This document shows, piece after piece, positions 52,094-61,202 of a stretch of 64,000 nucleotides of DNA. A program made the translations under genes and the position numbers. This stretch comes from Nostoc punctiforme NIES-2108 (GTDB taxonomy: Bacteria > Cyanobacteriota > Cyanobacteriia > Cyanobacteriales > Nostocaceae): positions 19,074 to 83,073 of the forward strand of contig LXQE01000029.1 of assembly GCA_003326195.1 (NCBI GenBank). The letters are read 5' to 3'. A model generated the notes under the pieces. It saw only the letters and a program-made list of their open reading frames with translations, did no database searches and was not told where the DNA came from. Every line of letters begins with the position of its first letter. Positions within the stretch are counted from its first letter, which is position 1.

Positions 52094-52501
52094 TCAATTA
52101 CATATCTCCCAATCTTCAATCAGCAAGTTATTAATCCGCTTAAATTCTCTAGTGTTATGGGTAACAAGGGTTAAGTTATTTGTCAGTGCGATGGCAGCAA
52201 TTTGTAAATCATAAGCTCCAATTGGAGTGCCTAATGCTTCTAGCTGAGATCGAATCATTCCAAATGTCATTGCTGCGAGATCGTCAAACGGTAGTGATAT
52301 AAATTGAGCTAAAAATTCTTGCTGTAAGGTAAGATTACGTTCTGGATTGGCACTTTTCATTGCGCCATAAAATAATTCAGCTTTGACGATTGAGCAAACG
52401 GCAATATCTTTGGTAGCAGTGGTTTCTAGTTTCTGCTTTAAGGTGAAATTTTTACCACGCATATAGATAATGCAAGTGTTAGTATCTAGCAGGAATTTCA
52501 C
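52094..52501 (-). CDS. vapC: VapC-type PIN-domain toxin
   Basis: 135 residues. PIN ribonuclease acidic residues: Asp6 in FLLDTNTCI, Glu in VKAELFYGA, Asp in GAYDLQIAA, and the later TLVTHNTREFKRI. Expected to cleave RNA (often initiator tRNA or rRNA) when free of its antitoxin. Overlaps the upstream gene by 4 bp, the usual arrangement for an antitoxin-toxin pair. Confidence 0.88.
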   Translation of the reverse strand: MKFLLDTNTCIIYMRGKNFTLKQKLETTATKDIAVCSIVKAELFYGAMKSANPERNLTLQQEFLAQFISLPFDDLAAMTFGMIRSQLEALGTPIGAYDLQIAAIALTNNLTLVTHNTREFKRINNLLIEDWEICN

Positions 52502-52842
52502 TGGATGGGTTCGCGTTCTTGTTGTTGTCCTTGGGGATGGCGAAAGAATGTTTCATCTTCGATACATCCATAGAATTTAGTCAGGGGATATTCTGGGGTT
52601 TCAATTTGGGTTTCTGGTTGTAGGGACTCAATGAGGGTTTTTAGCAATGTCAAACCTCGGCTAAGGTCGAGTTCTTCGGTGAGTTCAGCCAAGGGGGATT
52701 GACGGAAGAATTCTGAGAGTTTGCTGGGTTGGTCTGGGTGGGTGTTGTGTGTGGTCAGCTTTTGGGCAAGGAATTGAATAATATACAGTTTATCGTTGGG
52801 GGAAAGCTGAAGGAGTTGTTGTTCGAGTTCTGGGATAGCCAT
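52498..52842 (-). CDS. Probable antitoxin partner of the PIN toxin
   Basis: 114 residues. The N-terminus (ELEQQLLQLSPNDKLYIIQF) looks like the helical start of cyanobacterial addiction-type proteins. Two extended motifs follow: SEFFRQSPLAELTEELDLSR, typical of a toxin-binding antitoxin tail, and a second (FYGCIEDETFFRHPQGQQQE) seen in other small cyanobacterial proteins. No standard AbrB or RHH DNA-binding fold is obvious. Antitoxin role is inferred mainly from the 4-bp overlap with the PIN gene. Confidence 0.65.
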   Translation of the reverse strand: MAIPELEQQLLQLSPNDKLYIIQFLAQKLTTHNTHPDQPSKLSEFFRQSPLAELTEELDLSRGLTLLKTLIESLQPETQIETPEYPLTKFYGCIEDETFFRHPQGQQQEREPIQ

Positions 52843-53010
52843 GATGGGGTTTAAGTTTGTATAATTTTATTTTACTTTCACCCTTCAGGGGTTAATTTAG
52901 TTTGACTCGTTTTTTACCTGTTCATAGTTATTGCATTCGGATTTAATAAGTAATCAAGCAGACATGATATAATTTTATATTTTAACGAATGTAATTTGCG
53001 GACATACAAA

Positions 53011-53032
53011 AAAGTCCGCCTACGCGGACTTT
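53011..53032. terminator. Bidirectional-looking hairpin after 434-residue gene
   Basis: AAAGTCCGC (53011-53019) pairs with GCGGACTTT (53024-53032). An A-run on the left gives a U-tract for minus-strand transcripts, matching the gene at 53069-54373. Confidence 0.8.
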
Positions 53033-53068
53033 AGAAGAATACTTGTTTCAAGAATTGCCGTAGCTGTT

Positions 53069-54373
53069 TTAATTAGCTGAAACTAGCTCTGTCTCATCTT
53101 TCGATTCATCTCTATTTTTAAAGTAGTAATAAAGATTACCAACAGTTAGGTCTGATGCCTGTTGTAAATTAGATGTAACTAATGTTTTATAACCCGTAAT
53201 TCCAGCTTGTTCACTAATATAAAATTCGTACTCTCGACGTAGTTCAGGCTCGAATAGAAATAACAACTGGTCACGAAGTGAAGAGAAATGAGATTTTTCG
53301 GCTAAACTCTCATATACTAATTGTTCTGGCGGTTCTGCTAAATTGATTGTGGAATAGTGGGTCTCTGAACTATTAAAATCAGCGCTACTTAAAACTTTTA
53401 AATCTGACGAAGGAAGCGATGCCTCCGGCGGTAAACTACGCATCCAATCAACATGATTTTGCCACGAATCCAATACCGCTAAATCATGATTTTTAATGCG
53501 AATAATTTCGGGAAAGAGAAAATCAAGCTCATCATGTGATTCGCAGCGATTAATCACAGTGAGAGCATCTTTACAGATTTTATCTTGGAGTAGAATGAGG
53601 CGATCGCTCACTGCTAAAACCTCATTCTGCACTTGATAAGTTACAACAATCGCCTGTTCAATTGCCCAAGCGCATTCAAGTCTGCGTAGTTGACCAGCTG
53701 CACAGGTTTCTTCCAGTAGATGCGGATTGCTGTAATCTGCTAAAGCCGCAAATAACATTCCCCTGACATCATCAATACCAGCGTTTCTCCGGTTGAAATC
53801 TTGCAATAGCATCGCTGAACAAAAGCAGCTCATCGCCTGGATAAACACTCCATACGCCCTCACTAAAACTGTGCGATGCTGTTCAAATTTGATATCTTGG
53901 GCTACTTGCTCGATTATTTGTCTAATTTCTACTCCTTGGCCTTTTAAGGCTTGTTTCAAATCAATAAAGCCGTTTTTAACTTCCAGCCTCATTTGCTCTA
54001 CTTCTTTTCTTAATTTCATTGTTTGGTGCAGATTGACTGCTGTCAGTGCTACACCTGCTACTGTTCCCACACCAATTAAGGCTGTAGTTGCTTGCAGCAC
54101 ACCTAAACTAGTCTGTATAGTTTGCAAGCCATTTAATACAGATGTGAAGCCTTGCTGAGTTTGATACATCTGCGCCCCACTCATCAGTAGATTAGAAACT
54201 GCTATCAGTGGAGATAAAGGGCTGTTGTTAACTGTAACACCAATAGCATTGGCAATAAACTGCCCGCTAACTGCATCTCTAACTATGCTTAAGGGTACTC
54301 CATTACTAAAAACTTGTAGATATTTACCAGCATGAATACCAGCTTGAATTGCAGGAGCAAATTGGAACAGCAT
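53069..54373 (-). CDS. Unknown protein with hydrophobic hairpin, divergent from dynamin-like gene
   Basis: 434 residues. I do not recognise a named family. Residues about 85-115 form a long hydrophobic stretch (LGVLQATTALIGVGTVAGVA), directly followed by a charged coiled-coil helix (MKLRKEVEQMRLEVKNGFID). The remainder is helical, with few charged loops, and ends in an acidic tail. No signal peptide. A hydrophobic hairpin inside a helical bundle is also the layout of alpha-pore-forming or membrane-bending proteins, but this is inference. It is divergent from a dynamin-like GTPase with 142 bp between, so they probably share a regulatory region. Confidence 0.7.
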   Translation of the reverse strand: MLFQFAPAIQAGIHAGKYLQVFSNGVPLSIVRDAVSGQFIANAIGVTVNNSPLSPLIAVSNLLMSGAQMYQTQQGFTSVLNGLQTIQTSLGVLQATTALIGVGTVAGVALTAVNLHQTMKLRKEVEQMRLEVKNGFIDLKQALKGQGVEIRQIIEQVAQDIKFEQHRTVLVRAYGVFIQAMSCFCSAMLLQDFNRRNAGIDDVRGMLFAALADYSNPHLLEETCAAGQLRRLECAWAIEQAIVVTYQVQNEVLAVSDRLILLQDKICKDALTVINRCESHDELDFLFPEIIRIKNHDLAVLDSWQNHVDWMRSLPPEASLPSSDLKVLSSADFNSSETHYSTINLAEPPEQLVYESLAEKSHFSSLRDQLLFLFEPELRREYEFYISEQAGITGYKTLVTSNLQQASDLTVGNLYYYFKNRDESKDETELVSAN

Positions 54374-54515
54374 ATTTATAGATTGCTAAAAGTTAATTTT
54401 TTCAGTGTAGTTGGTATAAAAAAGTAAAGATAACCGTATTTATTCGGTATATTAATTAATTCTGTCTAAATCTGGGCATACTAAGCTTGAAAAACTCTAT
54501 CGCTTCACATACTTT

Positions 54516-56546
54516 ATGGATATTTCGCTATTTTTCAAGGCTGCAAGTGATATGTTAGCCGCTCTACCTACTAAATCCGAACACAAAATAACTAAACCGC
54601 GCAGAAATGTATCTTATGGAGAATTGAAAAAGTTTCAAGAATATCGCACACAATTAGACAATTGTTGTTATCAGCTATTTCAGATAATTCAAGACTGTAC
54701 CAACCGTGGTTTCTTGCTTCATACTTTGATAGAAGAGGTAAAGGAAATATCTCAAAAAATACAATCTCAGCGCTTTCGGATATCAGTTTTAGGCGAATTT
54801 AGTCAAGGAAAATCAACCTTACTTAATGCCTTACTAGGTGAAGAAATTCAATCTGTGAGAGAGATTCCTTGTACTGGTATGGTAACAGTTTTAAAATATG
54901 GAACCGAAAAGCGGGTAATCTGTCGTTATAAAAATGGACGGGAAGAAGAAATTCCTTTTGAGCAATATCAACTAAAGGCAACAATTTCAGAAGATGCAGC
55001 ACTTGGATGTCTGAGTGATGAATTAGTAGATGATGAAATTGATGAAATCGTTTTTGAGCATCCTGATTTAGAGTTATGCAGTAGTGGGGTAGAGATTGTA
55101 GATTCTCCAGGATTAAACGAACACCCTGAACGCACCGCCATTACTCAAAAACTGCTGAAGGATACAGATGCAGTGATATTTCTAACTAATGCCTCACGTC
55201 CTCTAACTCAGGTAGAACGCGACTTACTCCAGGATGTGAGAACTCAACTAAATCATGGTAAAGAACATGAACCTGCTAACAATCTTTTTGTAGTAGGGAA
55301 TTTTATAGATTTAGTGCGTAGCGAAAAGGGACGTGAGCAAGTGCAACAAAAAATCAAAAGATTTGTACAAGGTCAAAATCCTATAGTTGCAGGTGAAAAC
55401 CGCGTTCATTTTATTTCTGCTCAAGCTGCGCTGGATGCAATTTTGCAGGGAACTGAAGATGATTATTTGAGAGCCTTCCAAAATTTTACCCAGTCTCTTG
55501 AGAAGTTTTTGACATTTGATAGTGGAAGAATAAAAATTAAGCACTCTATTAGTCAAATAAATAGACTTATCAAAAAAGGTTTATATCTGCTATCTCAATC
55601 AGAGGATATTTTAAATAGAAAAATTCAAATCTCTGAAACAGAAAAGTATAAAATATTAGAACAAATAGGGGAAGCAAGTGGTTATGATATTAAACTTAGA
55701 CATATCGCAAATATCTTAAAGAAAGAAGCAAGTGTTCCAGCTAAAAATGCCTATGATAAGTGGCGTGAAAATTTAAATAGCTGCATGAAAGCAAAAAGTG
55801 AGAAATGGTTTTCCAAACAAAGCCCTGTTTTTAATCAAGAGAACCTTATACAAGATTATGTGAATCAATTTAAAAGAGATTTATCCCAAGAGATAGATGC
55901 TCAGGTAAACAATACACTGACATCAGGTATTTTAAAGGAATATATTGAGAAGTTAGATTTGGAGATTGCTATGATATTAAAAGTAATACAAGCTAAAGTT
56001 AATAAGCTTAATCAGCAAATACCAACTCATTGGAGTGACCCGCTATACTTAGAAATTAGTGGAATAAACGATAATTTTATTGGTGATCGAGCTTTGTGGG
56101 GTGGCATTGGGATAGGTAGTGCTACAGCTATTGCATTAATAGTATTTGCTGGACTTGGTTTAACCCCTGTTGTAGTTTTAGCAGGATTAGCTGCTGGTAT
56201 GGTTGGAGAAATTGGTTCTGGGATGATAGGATTTAATGGAATTAATGACCAAATAAAACGCAAAGTTTGTGAGATAGGAATACAAAATTTAGATAAGTTA
56301 AAAATTGACCAGCAATTAGATGAAATTGTTGGCTCAGTCTTTAATAGCCGAGTTAAATCAGCCAGTCGAGTAATTGCAGAAGCGATCGCACTTTACGAAA
56401 ACCTCCTCGAACAGCAGGAAAAGGCTCACAGTGAAACTCTAGAACAACGTGAGGCTGAAAAGATGTGGATTTACCAAAAGCGCGAAGAACTTGAGCAGGT
56501 GCAGAATGAGTTGGAAGTCATTCTCAGTAAATGCACCATTATTTAA
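54516..56546 (+). CDS. Bacterial dynamin-like GTPase
   Basis: 676 residues, near the length of the structurally known Nostoc BDLP. P-loop VLGEFSQGKST (G1 at 93-101), G2 Thr near 120 (IPCTGMVTVL), G3 DSPGL (196-200), and a G4-like region NLFVVGNFIDLV. Long helical stalk segments follow. A hydrophobic membrane paddle lies at about 528-575 (IGSATAIALIVFAGLGL, VVVLAGLAAGMVGEIG). The C-terminus returns to coiled coil (LEQQEKAHSETLEQ). Expected to bind and tubulate or fuse membranes with GTP. Bacterial dynamins act in envelope maintenance and, in some species, in phage tolerance. Confidence 0.88.
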   Translation: MDISLFFKAASDMLAALPTKSEHKITKPRRNVSYGELKKFQEYRTQLDNCCYQLFQIIQDCTNRGFLLHTLIEEVKEISQKIQSQRFRISVLGEFSQGKSTLLNALLGEEIQSVREIPCTGMVTVLKYGTEKRVICRYKNGREEEIPFEQYQLKATISEDAALGCLSDELVDDEIDEIVFEHPDLELCSSGVEIVDSPGLNEHPERTAITQKLLKDTDAVIFLTNASRPLTQVERDLLQDVRTQLNHGKEHEPANNLFVVGNFIDLVRSEKGREQVQQKIKRFVQGQNPIVAGENRVHFISAQAALDAILQGTEDDYLRAFQNFTQSLEKFLTFDSGRIKIKHSISQINRLIKKGLYLLSQSEDILNRKIQISETEKYKILEQIGEASGYDIKLRHIANILKKEASVPAKNAYDKWRENLNSCMKAKSEKWFSKQSPVFNQENLIQDYVNQFKRDLSQEIDAQVNNTLTSGILKEYIEKLDLEIAMILKVIQAKVNKLNQQIPTHWSDPLYLEISGINDNFIGDRALWGGIGIGSATAIALIVFAGLGLTPVVVLAGLAAGMVGEIGSGMIGFNGINDQIKRKVCEIGIQNLDKLKIDQQLDEIVGSVFNSRVKSASRVIAEAIALYENLLEQQEKAHSETLEQREAEKMWIYQKREELEQVQNELEVILSKCTII

Positions 56547-56616
56547 TCGCTTCTATCTGAAAATGCAGACTGCATTCATCAATCACCGCTTTAACATCTT
56601 TACTCATGACTAAGCA

Positions 56617-56838
56617 TTACTCCTCTACTTTCTTCAGAGCATCAGGCTTGTGAGCAGCTTGTTTTCCTGTCTTATCACTTTCAACTAAATACTCAGGGTT
56701 ATCTTCACTTGCAGCAATATGGTGTTCTTTAATATCTGTAGGTGAAGTGAGCTTCTTTACTACTTTGCCAGTTGTCTTACCTTGTGAAGTGTTCCATTCA
56801 ACCCGATCGCCTTTTTTGAATTGTTCAGCCACATTCAT
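56617..56838 (-). CDS. DUF2945 (tudor-like) small protein
   Basis: 73 residues. The N-terminal FKKGDRVEWNTSQGKTTGKV is the hallmark of DUF2945, a small SH3/tudor-like barrel. KPDALKKVEE closes the domain. Common in cyanobacteria and proteobacteria, often stress-linked, with no defined biochemical role. Convergent with the dynamin-like gene. Confidence 0.85.
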   Translation of the reverse strand: MNVAEQFKKGDRVEWNTSQGKTTGKVVKKLTSPTDIKEHHIAASEDNPEYLVESDKTGKQAAHKPDALKKVEE

Positions 56839-57076
56839 CTCCTATTTGATGTTTTATACTTACTAAGGTCACATTATGTCTGCGACTGGAAAAGCAGCCA
56901 TCATTCTAGTGATAGAGAAAACATCCGTTCTTAAGCCAGTAATTTAATTAGGTGTAAGATGAAAAATTAGGCGATCGCTATAACTAGTTTGATACATAAG
57001 CTGTGCTGCATCTACGCCCGTCGTAGACATTGCCTCATAATAAAGAAAGATTAAGCAGATACTCAGAAAACTCTCA

Positions 57077-57760
57077 ATGAGCCAAACTAGCCTAAATTTA
57101 GTTGCAATATCTATCTTTCTCATGACCCTATCGGTACTGGTGGGGCCATTCTTCAACTTATCACCGGCAGTCCCAGCACTTGCTACCTTCACCATCTTAG
57201 GCATAGCTACGTTAGATAGCTTCAGCTTACAAGGCAAGGGTGGTACTATCTTTGTAGATTGGATTGCTGGTTTTTCAAAAGAACACCGCGATCGCATCGT
57301 CCATCACGAAGCAGGACATTTCTTGGTTGCTTACCTGTTGGGTATTCCCGTTACTGGCTACACACTCAGCGCTTGGGAAGCCTGGAAACAGGGGCAACCT
57401 GGGCAAGGTGGCGTTAGCTTTGATGATGGCGAATTAGCATCTCAATTAGAAGTGGGTAAAATCAGCGCCCAAATGCTAGACCGCTACTGCACTGTTTGGA
57501 TGGCGGGTATTGCTGCTGAAACCCTGGTTTTTGATAATGCTGAGGGTGGAACTGATGATAAAAGCAAGCTGATAGGAGTCTTGACAATGTTAGGCTTTTC
57601 TGAATCAGTTTATCAGCAGAAACTGCGGTTTCATGCTCTCCAGGCAAAAACTCTACTGCAAGAAAATTGGTCTAGCTACGAGACTTTAGTTAGTGCCATG
57701 CGACAACGTACTTCGGTAGAAGATTGTCATGCTGAGTTAGGAGTAGGGAGTGGGAAGTAG
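57077..57760 (+). CDS. M41-like zinc protease domain without AAA module
   Basis: 227 residues. Two membrane helices (about 7-25 and 30-48), then VHHEAGHFLVAYLLGIPVTG. The HExxH motif (His77, Glu78, His81) has the AGH form of FtsH, and AGIAAETLVFDNAEGGTDDK supplies the third ligand Asp as in FtsH. There is no AAA ATPase domain. Such membrane-bound M41-like proteins occur in cyanobacteria and plastids. Without an unfoldase, its substrates may be small or regulated by a partner FtsH. Confidence 0.82.
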   Translation: MSQTSLNLVAISIFLMTLSVLVGPFFNLSPAVPALATFTILGIATLDSFSLQGKGGTIFVDWIAGFSKEHRDRIVHHEAGHFLVAYLLGIPVTGYTLSAWEAWKQGQPGQGGVSFDDGELASQLEVGKISAQMLDRYCTVWMAGIAAETLVFDNAEGGTDDKSKLIGVLTMLGFSESVYQQKLRFHALQAKTLLQENWSSYETLVSAMRQRTSVEDCHAELGVGSGK

Positions 57761-57786
57761 GAAGTTATATCAAGTTAGTAATGAAG

Positions 57787-57845
57787 AGTTTGTAGTAAGC
57801 ACTAAAGTGCTTAAAAAAGAAGGACTAAAGTCCTTACTACGAACT
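57787..57845. repeat. Compound palindrome, sister of 22359-22414
   Basis: Arms AGTTTGTAGTAAG (57787-57799) and CTTACTACGAACT (57833-57845) pair with one mismatch. They enclose two inner palindromes, AGCACTAAAGTGCT and AAGGACTAAAGTCCTT. Confidence 0.85.
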
Positions 57846-57871
57846 CATTAACATCATCTTAAACAGAAAAT

Positions 57872-59068
57872 TTATTCAACTCTGGCGCGGAGTGCAGGAG
57901 ATGGAAAAAGATTTTCAAATCCAGCTTGTCGCTCACTTAAAGATTCTAGAGCATCGTTCCAAAGACTTTCATAATAAAAGAAGGTTACACCTAGACCGCG
58001 CTCTTGGGCAGCCCGCACCTGAGACTTAATTTGCTGCATGGGAACTGGGTTATTTCGTAACCCTGTCATAATGCCAACTCCAGTTGGAATTGTTTGTTGC
58101 GCTTCTTGAATTTCTGCGCGGGAAATATTTGCCACAAAACTTTTTAGATCCGGACGATAAATTTGCACAATTAACTCGTCCACAATATTTTGCCGCATCC
58201 AACCCAGCCAATCTTGCAAGTGAAACTTGTAAGCAAAATCATAGTAATTAGGAGAAACAGAGAAAATCGCCTGGGGTCTTCTCTGCTTCACAGCTTGGTT
58301 AAGTTGTACCATGAACGCTGTAATTTTATCTGCCCGCCACTTTACCCATACCGCATCCTGGGGATTCTTTGGGGGAGCATTTTTGGTTTCTTTGGTGTAC
58401 AAAGCAACTGTATATTGGTCGTAACCAAATTCGTGAGGCAAACTCATGTGATCGTCAAACTGAATGCCATCGGCATCATATTGGGTAACAGTTTCCAGCA
58501 CAAGATTGGTGATGAATTGTTGCACTTTTGGATGGAACGGATTGAGCCACATCACCTCACCGGCCGCACTATTTGAAGTTTGGCTACCATCCCGCTTTTG
58601 TGTGAACCAATCCGGGTAATTCATTGCTAGTTCTGAGGTTGGGGGAGCCATGAAACCAAACTCAAACCAGGGAATCACCAACAATCCTTTGCGATGGGCT
58701 TGAGTAATGAGGTCTGCCAGAATATCATGCCCATCTGAACCTTTGTAGACAAAAGGTTGAATACCTGCACGTTGTGCTAGGGCACTAGGATACATCACAT
58801 AGCCAGAATTCCACACCACAGGATAGATTGTGTTGAAGTTCATCCGCCGCAGTTGACTCACTGCATCCTGCACCTTGTCCCGATTTTTGAGGGTGTCAAA
58901 ATCATTAGTAGTCATCCAAACCCCGCGAATTTCCTGACGGGGTATCTGTGCGATGGCAGGGGTAAAACTGTCCACCAGCAATACCGTAACAAAGGATATT
59001 AAAATGACAATGGGAAAAAGAGACTTGAGTAGTCGCCGCCAACTTTGGATAATAAAAGATGATTTCAT
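57872..59068 (-). CDS. GHL10/family-10-like glycosyl hydrolase, exported
   Basis: 398 residues from the ATG at 59068. Basic start, membrane helix and a signal-peptidase-like end (TPAIAQ) indicate export. The mature part is a TIM barrel of the DUF187/GHL10 family: EIRGVWMTTNDFDTL, FNTIYPVVWNSGYVMYPS, VIPWFEFGFM, DADGIQFDDH, IFSVSPNYYDF, VDELIVQIYRPD. Such proteins are thought to act on peptidoglycan or exopolysaccharide. The frame reaches 59137, giving a longer start with a second basic region; neither start has a ribosome binding site. Confidence 0.85.
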   Translation of the reverse strand: MKSSFIIQSWRRLLKSLFPIVILISFVTVLLVDSFTPAIAQIPRQEIRGVWMTTNDFDTLKNRDKVQDAVSQLRRMNFNTIYPVVWNSGYVMYPSALAQRAGIQPFVYKGSDGHDILADLITQAHRKGLLVIPWFEFGFMAPPTSELAMNYPDWFTQKRDGSQTSNSAAGEVMWLNPFHPKVQQFITNLVLETVTQYDADGIQFDDHMSLPHEFGYDQYTVALYTKETKNAPPKNPQDAVWVKWRADKITAFMVQLNQAVKQRRPQAIFSVSPNYYDFAYKFHLQDWLGWMRQNIVDELIVQIYRPDLKSFVANISRAEIQEAQQTIPTGVGIMTGLRNNPVPMQQIKSQVRAAQERGLGVTFFYYESLWNDALESLSERQAGFENLFPSPALRARVE

Positions 59069-59300
59069 AGATTTGAATGATGCATTAGCTACCCACACAC
59101 GCCATTGCTTGTTTTTATAATTGAATCTACTAACCATCTAGTTTACAAGTATTTATGCTTACTACAGGATTGATTAGTTGGTAGTTGTTCGTTCCCTGCT
59201 TATGGAACTTTTGCACCAGAAAAACTAAAGCAGACAAATTAAAATAGTTGACGCAGCTAATAAGCATTTGTGCCCAATAGATATTGGTATAGGGAATGGG

Positions 59301-59440
59301 GCATTGGGCATTGGGCATGGGGCATGGGGCATGGAGAAGAGACAAGGTAGACGAAAAAGAGGGGGAGACAAGGGAGAGACTTGTTCAATAATTCCCCCTT
59401 GTCTTCCTTGTCTTCCTTGTCTCCCCTGCTCCCCTGCCCC
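59301..59440. repeat. Heptamer array plus GACAAGG/CCTTGTC cassette (second copy)
   Basis: GCATTGG and GCATGGG heptamers (59301-59335), then AGAGACAAGGTAGACG, ACTTGTTCAATAATTCCCCC and repeated CTTGTCTTC units. Nearly the same order of elements as at 36124-36245 before hemN. It fills most of the 389-bp gap upstream of chlI. Confidence 0.85.
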
Positions 59441-59526
59441 CTTGCTCCCGATCTTCACATTCCCCCATGCCCCACCTGTGTCACAATAAAGAACTGTAAT
59501 AAGAAAAATATTGTTAAGGTAATTTA

Positions 59527-60651
59527 GTGAGTCCAACTGCTCAATCCACGGCAAGTGCGCGTCGCGTAGTATTTCCTTTTACGGCAATTGTGGGCCAGGA
59601 AGAAATGAAACTGGCGCTGCTATTGAACGTGATTGACCCCAAAATTGGGGGTGTAATGATTATGGGCGATCGCGGCACCGGGAAATCCACAACTATCCGG
59701 GCGCTGGCGGATCTGCTACCAGAAATTTCTGTGGTTGCTAATGACCCATTCAGTAGCGATCCTAGCGACCCCGACTTGATGAGCGATGAAGTCCGCCAGC
59801 TTTTAGAACAAGGGGCGGAAATTCCTGTAGCTCACAAAAAAGTCCAAATGGTAGACCTGCCGCTAGGAGCTACAGAAGACCGAGTTTGTGGCACAATCGA
59901 CATCGAGAAAGCTTTATCTGAAGGTGTCAAAGCTTTTGAACCGGGACTGCTGGCAAAGGCTAATCGGGGCATTCTCTATGTGGATGAAGTCAACTTACTA
60001 GATGACCACCTTGTAGACGTATTACTCGACTCCGCTGCCAGCGGATGGAACACTGTAGAACGAGAAGGTATTTCTATTCGTCACCCAGCGCGTTTCGTGC
60101 TTGTGGGTTCTGGAAACCCAGAAGAAGGCGAACTACGCCCCCAATTACTTGATCGCTTTGGGATGCACGCAGAAATTCACACAGTCAAAGAACCAGCTTT
60201 GCGGGTGCAAATCGTGGAACAACGGGCGGATTTTGATCAAAATCCTCCAGTATTTCTCGAAAACTACAAACCCCAGCAAAAAGTATTACAACAGCAAATT
60301 GTCAATGCTCAAGAGCTTTTGCCAGAAGTAAAAATTGACTACGATCTGCGGGTGAAAATTTCTGAAGTCTGCTCAGAACTGGATGTAGATGGTTTGCGAG
60401 GTGACATTGTTAGTAACCGCGCCGCCAAAGCCTTAACAGCTTATGAAGGACGTACTGAAGTTACAGTTGATGATATCCATCGCGTAATTACGCTATGTTT
60501 GCGTCACAGACTGCGGAAAGACCCTTTAGAATCGATTGATTCTGGCTACAAAGTTGCCAAAGTTTTTAGCCGCGTCTTTGGCGTTGAACTACCAGAAAGT
60601 GATACGGCACAAAAAAACGGCACAGGTCAAAAGTTAGGAGCTAGAGGTTAA
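59527..60651 (+). CDS. chlI: Magnesium chelatase subunit ChlI
   Basis: 374 residues from a GTG start. AAA+ motor of Mg chelatase, which inserts magnesium into protoporphyrin IX, the committed step to chlorophyll. Walker [11 protein letters not shown] (46-55), Walker [14 protein letters not shown], sensor [20 protein letters not shown]. The C-terminal helical lid includes [19 protein letters not shown]. chlD and chlH are not nearby, as is usual in cyanobacteria. The tail ([12 protein letters not shown]) reads into a common repeat. Confidence 0.97.
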   Translation: MSPTAQSTASARRVVFPFTAIVGQEEMKLALLLNVIDPKIGGVMIMGDRGTGKSTTIRALADLLPEISVVANDPFSSDPSDPDLMSDEVRQLLEQGAEIPVAHKKVQMVDLPLGATEDRVCGTIDIEKALSEGVKAFEPGLLAKANRGILYVDEVNLLDDHLVDVLLDSAASGWNTVEREGISIRHPARFVLVGSGNPEEGELRPQLLDRFGMHAEIHTVKEPALRVQIVEQRADFDQNPPVFLENYKPQQKVLQQQIVNAQELLPEVKIDYDLRVKISEVCSELDVDGLRGDIVSNRAAKALTAYEGRTEVTVDDIHRVITLCLRHRLRKDPLESIDSGYKVAKVFSRVFGVELPESDTAQKNGTGQKLGARG

Positions 60652-60780
60652 AAGTTAGGAGCGGAGCCGGAAACGCTCCGCCTCCGGTGAAGAATTAAGA
60701 GTTAAGAGTTTTGAATGGAAAGCTGCTTCATATCTCATAATTTTATTTAATTCCTCACTCAGCACTTACTATATATAACT

Positions 60781-60808
60781 CCTAACTCCTAACTCCTAAC
60801 TCCTAACT
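60781..60808. repeat. CCTAACT heptamer array x4
   Basis: Four perfect CCTAACT units ending 12 bp before the next gene's ATG; the same unit is repeated at 12168-12195. The preceding 130 bp hold further AGTTAGGAG and CCGGAAACGCTCCGCCTCCGG-like repeats. Confidence 0.9.
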
Positions 60809-60820
60809 CAGTACTAAAAT

Positions 60821-61117
60821 ATGAGATTTTGGTCTTTTTGGTTCAACAGCTTTGTTTTATCTAGCCAATACAACCCGCCCAGGTTTGTAGAATTATTGAT
60901 GCTCTTATTAGCGATCGCAATGTTGGCAATAGCCAGTATTTTACCCGACATGCCCTATTTAATCTTAGGCTTGAGCTTAGTAGTTGGGGCATCTATTTCC
61001 ATCCTAGTGCGGGAAGCGATCGCCCCCTCACCCCAGAGACGAATTACCCAACTAACAGCATCACTATTACTCATCATCAGCCTCTATGGCTTTGCTGATT
61101 TAATGTACACTCTTTAA
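60821..61117 (+). CDS. Small hypothetical membrane protein
   Basis: 98 residues with three hydrophobic segments (LMLLLAIAMLAIASIL, YLILGLSLVVGASISILV, and LLLIISLYGFADLMYTL). Positively charged residues lie between segments two and three. No recognised family; a cyanobacterial membrane protein of unknown role downstream of chlI. Heptamer arrays flank it on both sides. Confidence 0.65.
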   Translation: MRFWSFWFNSFVLSSQYNPPRFVELLMLLLAIAMLAIASILPDMPYLILGLSLVVGASISILVREAIAPSPQRRITQLTASLLLIISLYGFADLMYTL

Positions 61118-61119
61118 AA

Positions 61120-61202
61120 TTTGTCATTAGTCATTTGTCCTTTGTTATTTGTTTTTTGTTAGTTGTAAGCACCAATGACTAATGACTAATGACCAATGAC
61201 TA
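61120..61202. repeat. Inverted heptamer arrays, TCATTTG / AATGACT
   Basis: TCATTAG, TCATTTG, TCCTTTG and related units face CAATGAC, TAATGAC, TAATGAC, CAATGAC units; the last overlap the stop codon of the convergent gene at 61200. It could act as a bidirectional terminator. Confidence 0.85.

Noticed and set aside
56538..56607. 22-codon minus-strand frame (MSKDVKAVID...)
   Set aside because: Too short, overlaps the end of the dynamin-like gene, no independent evidence.
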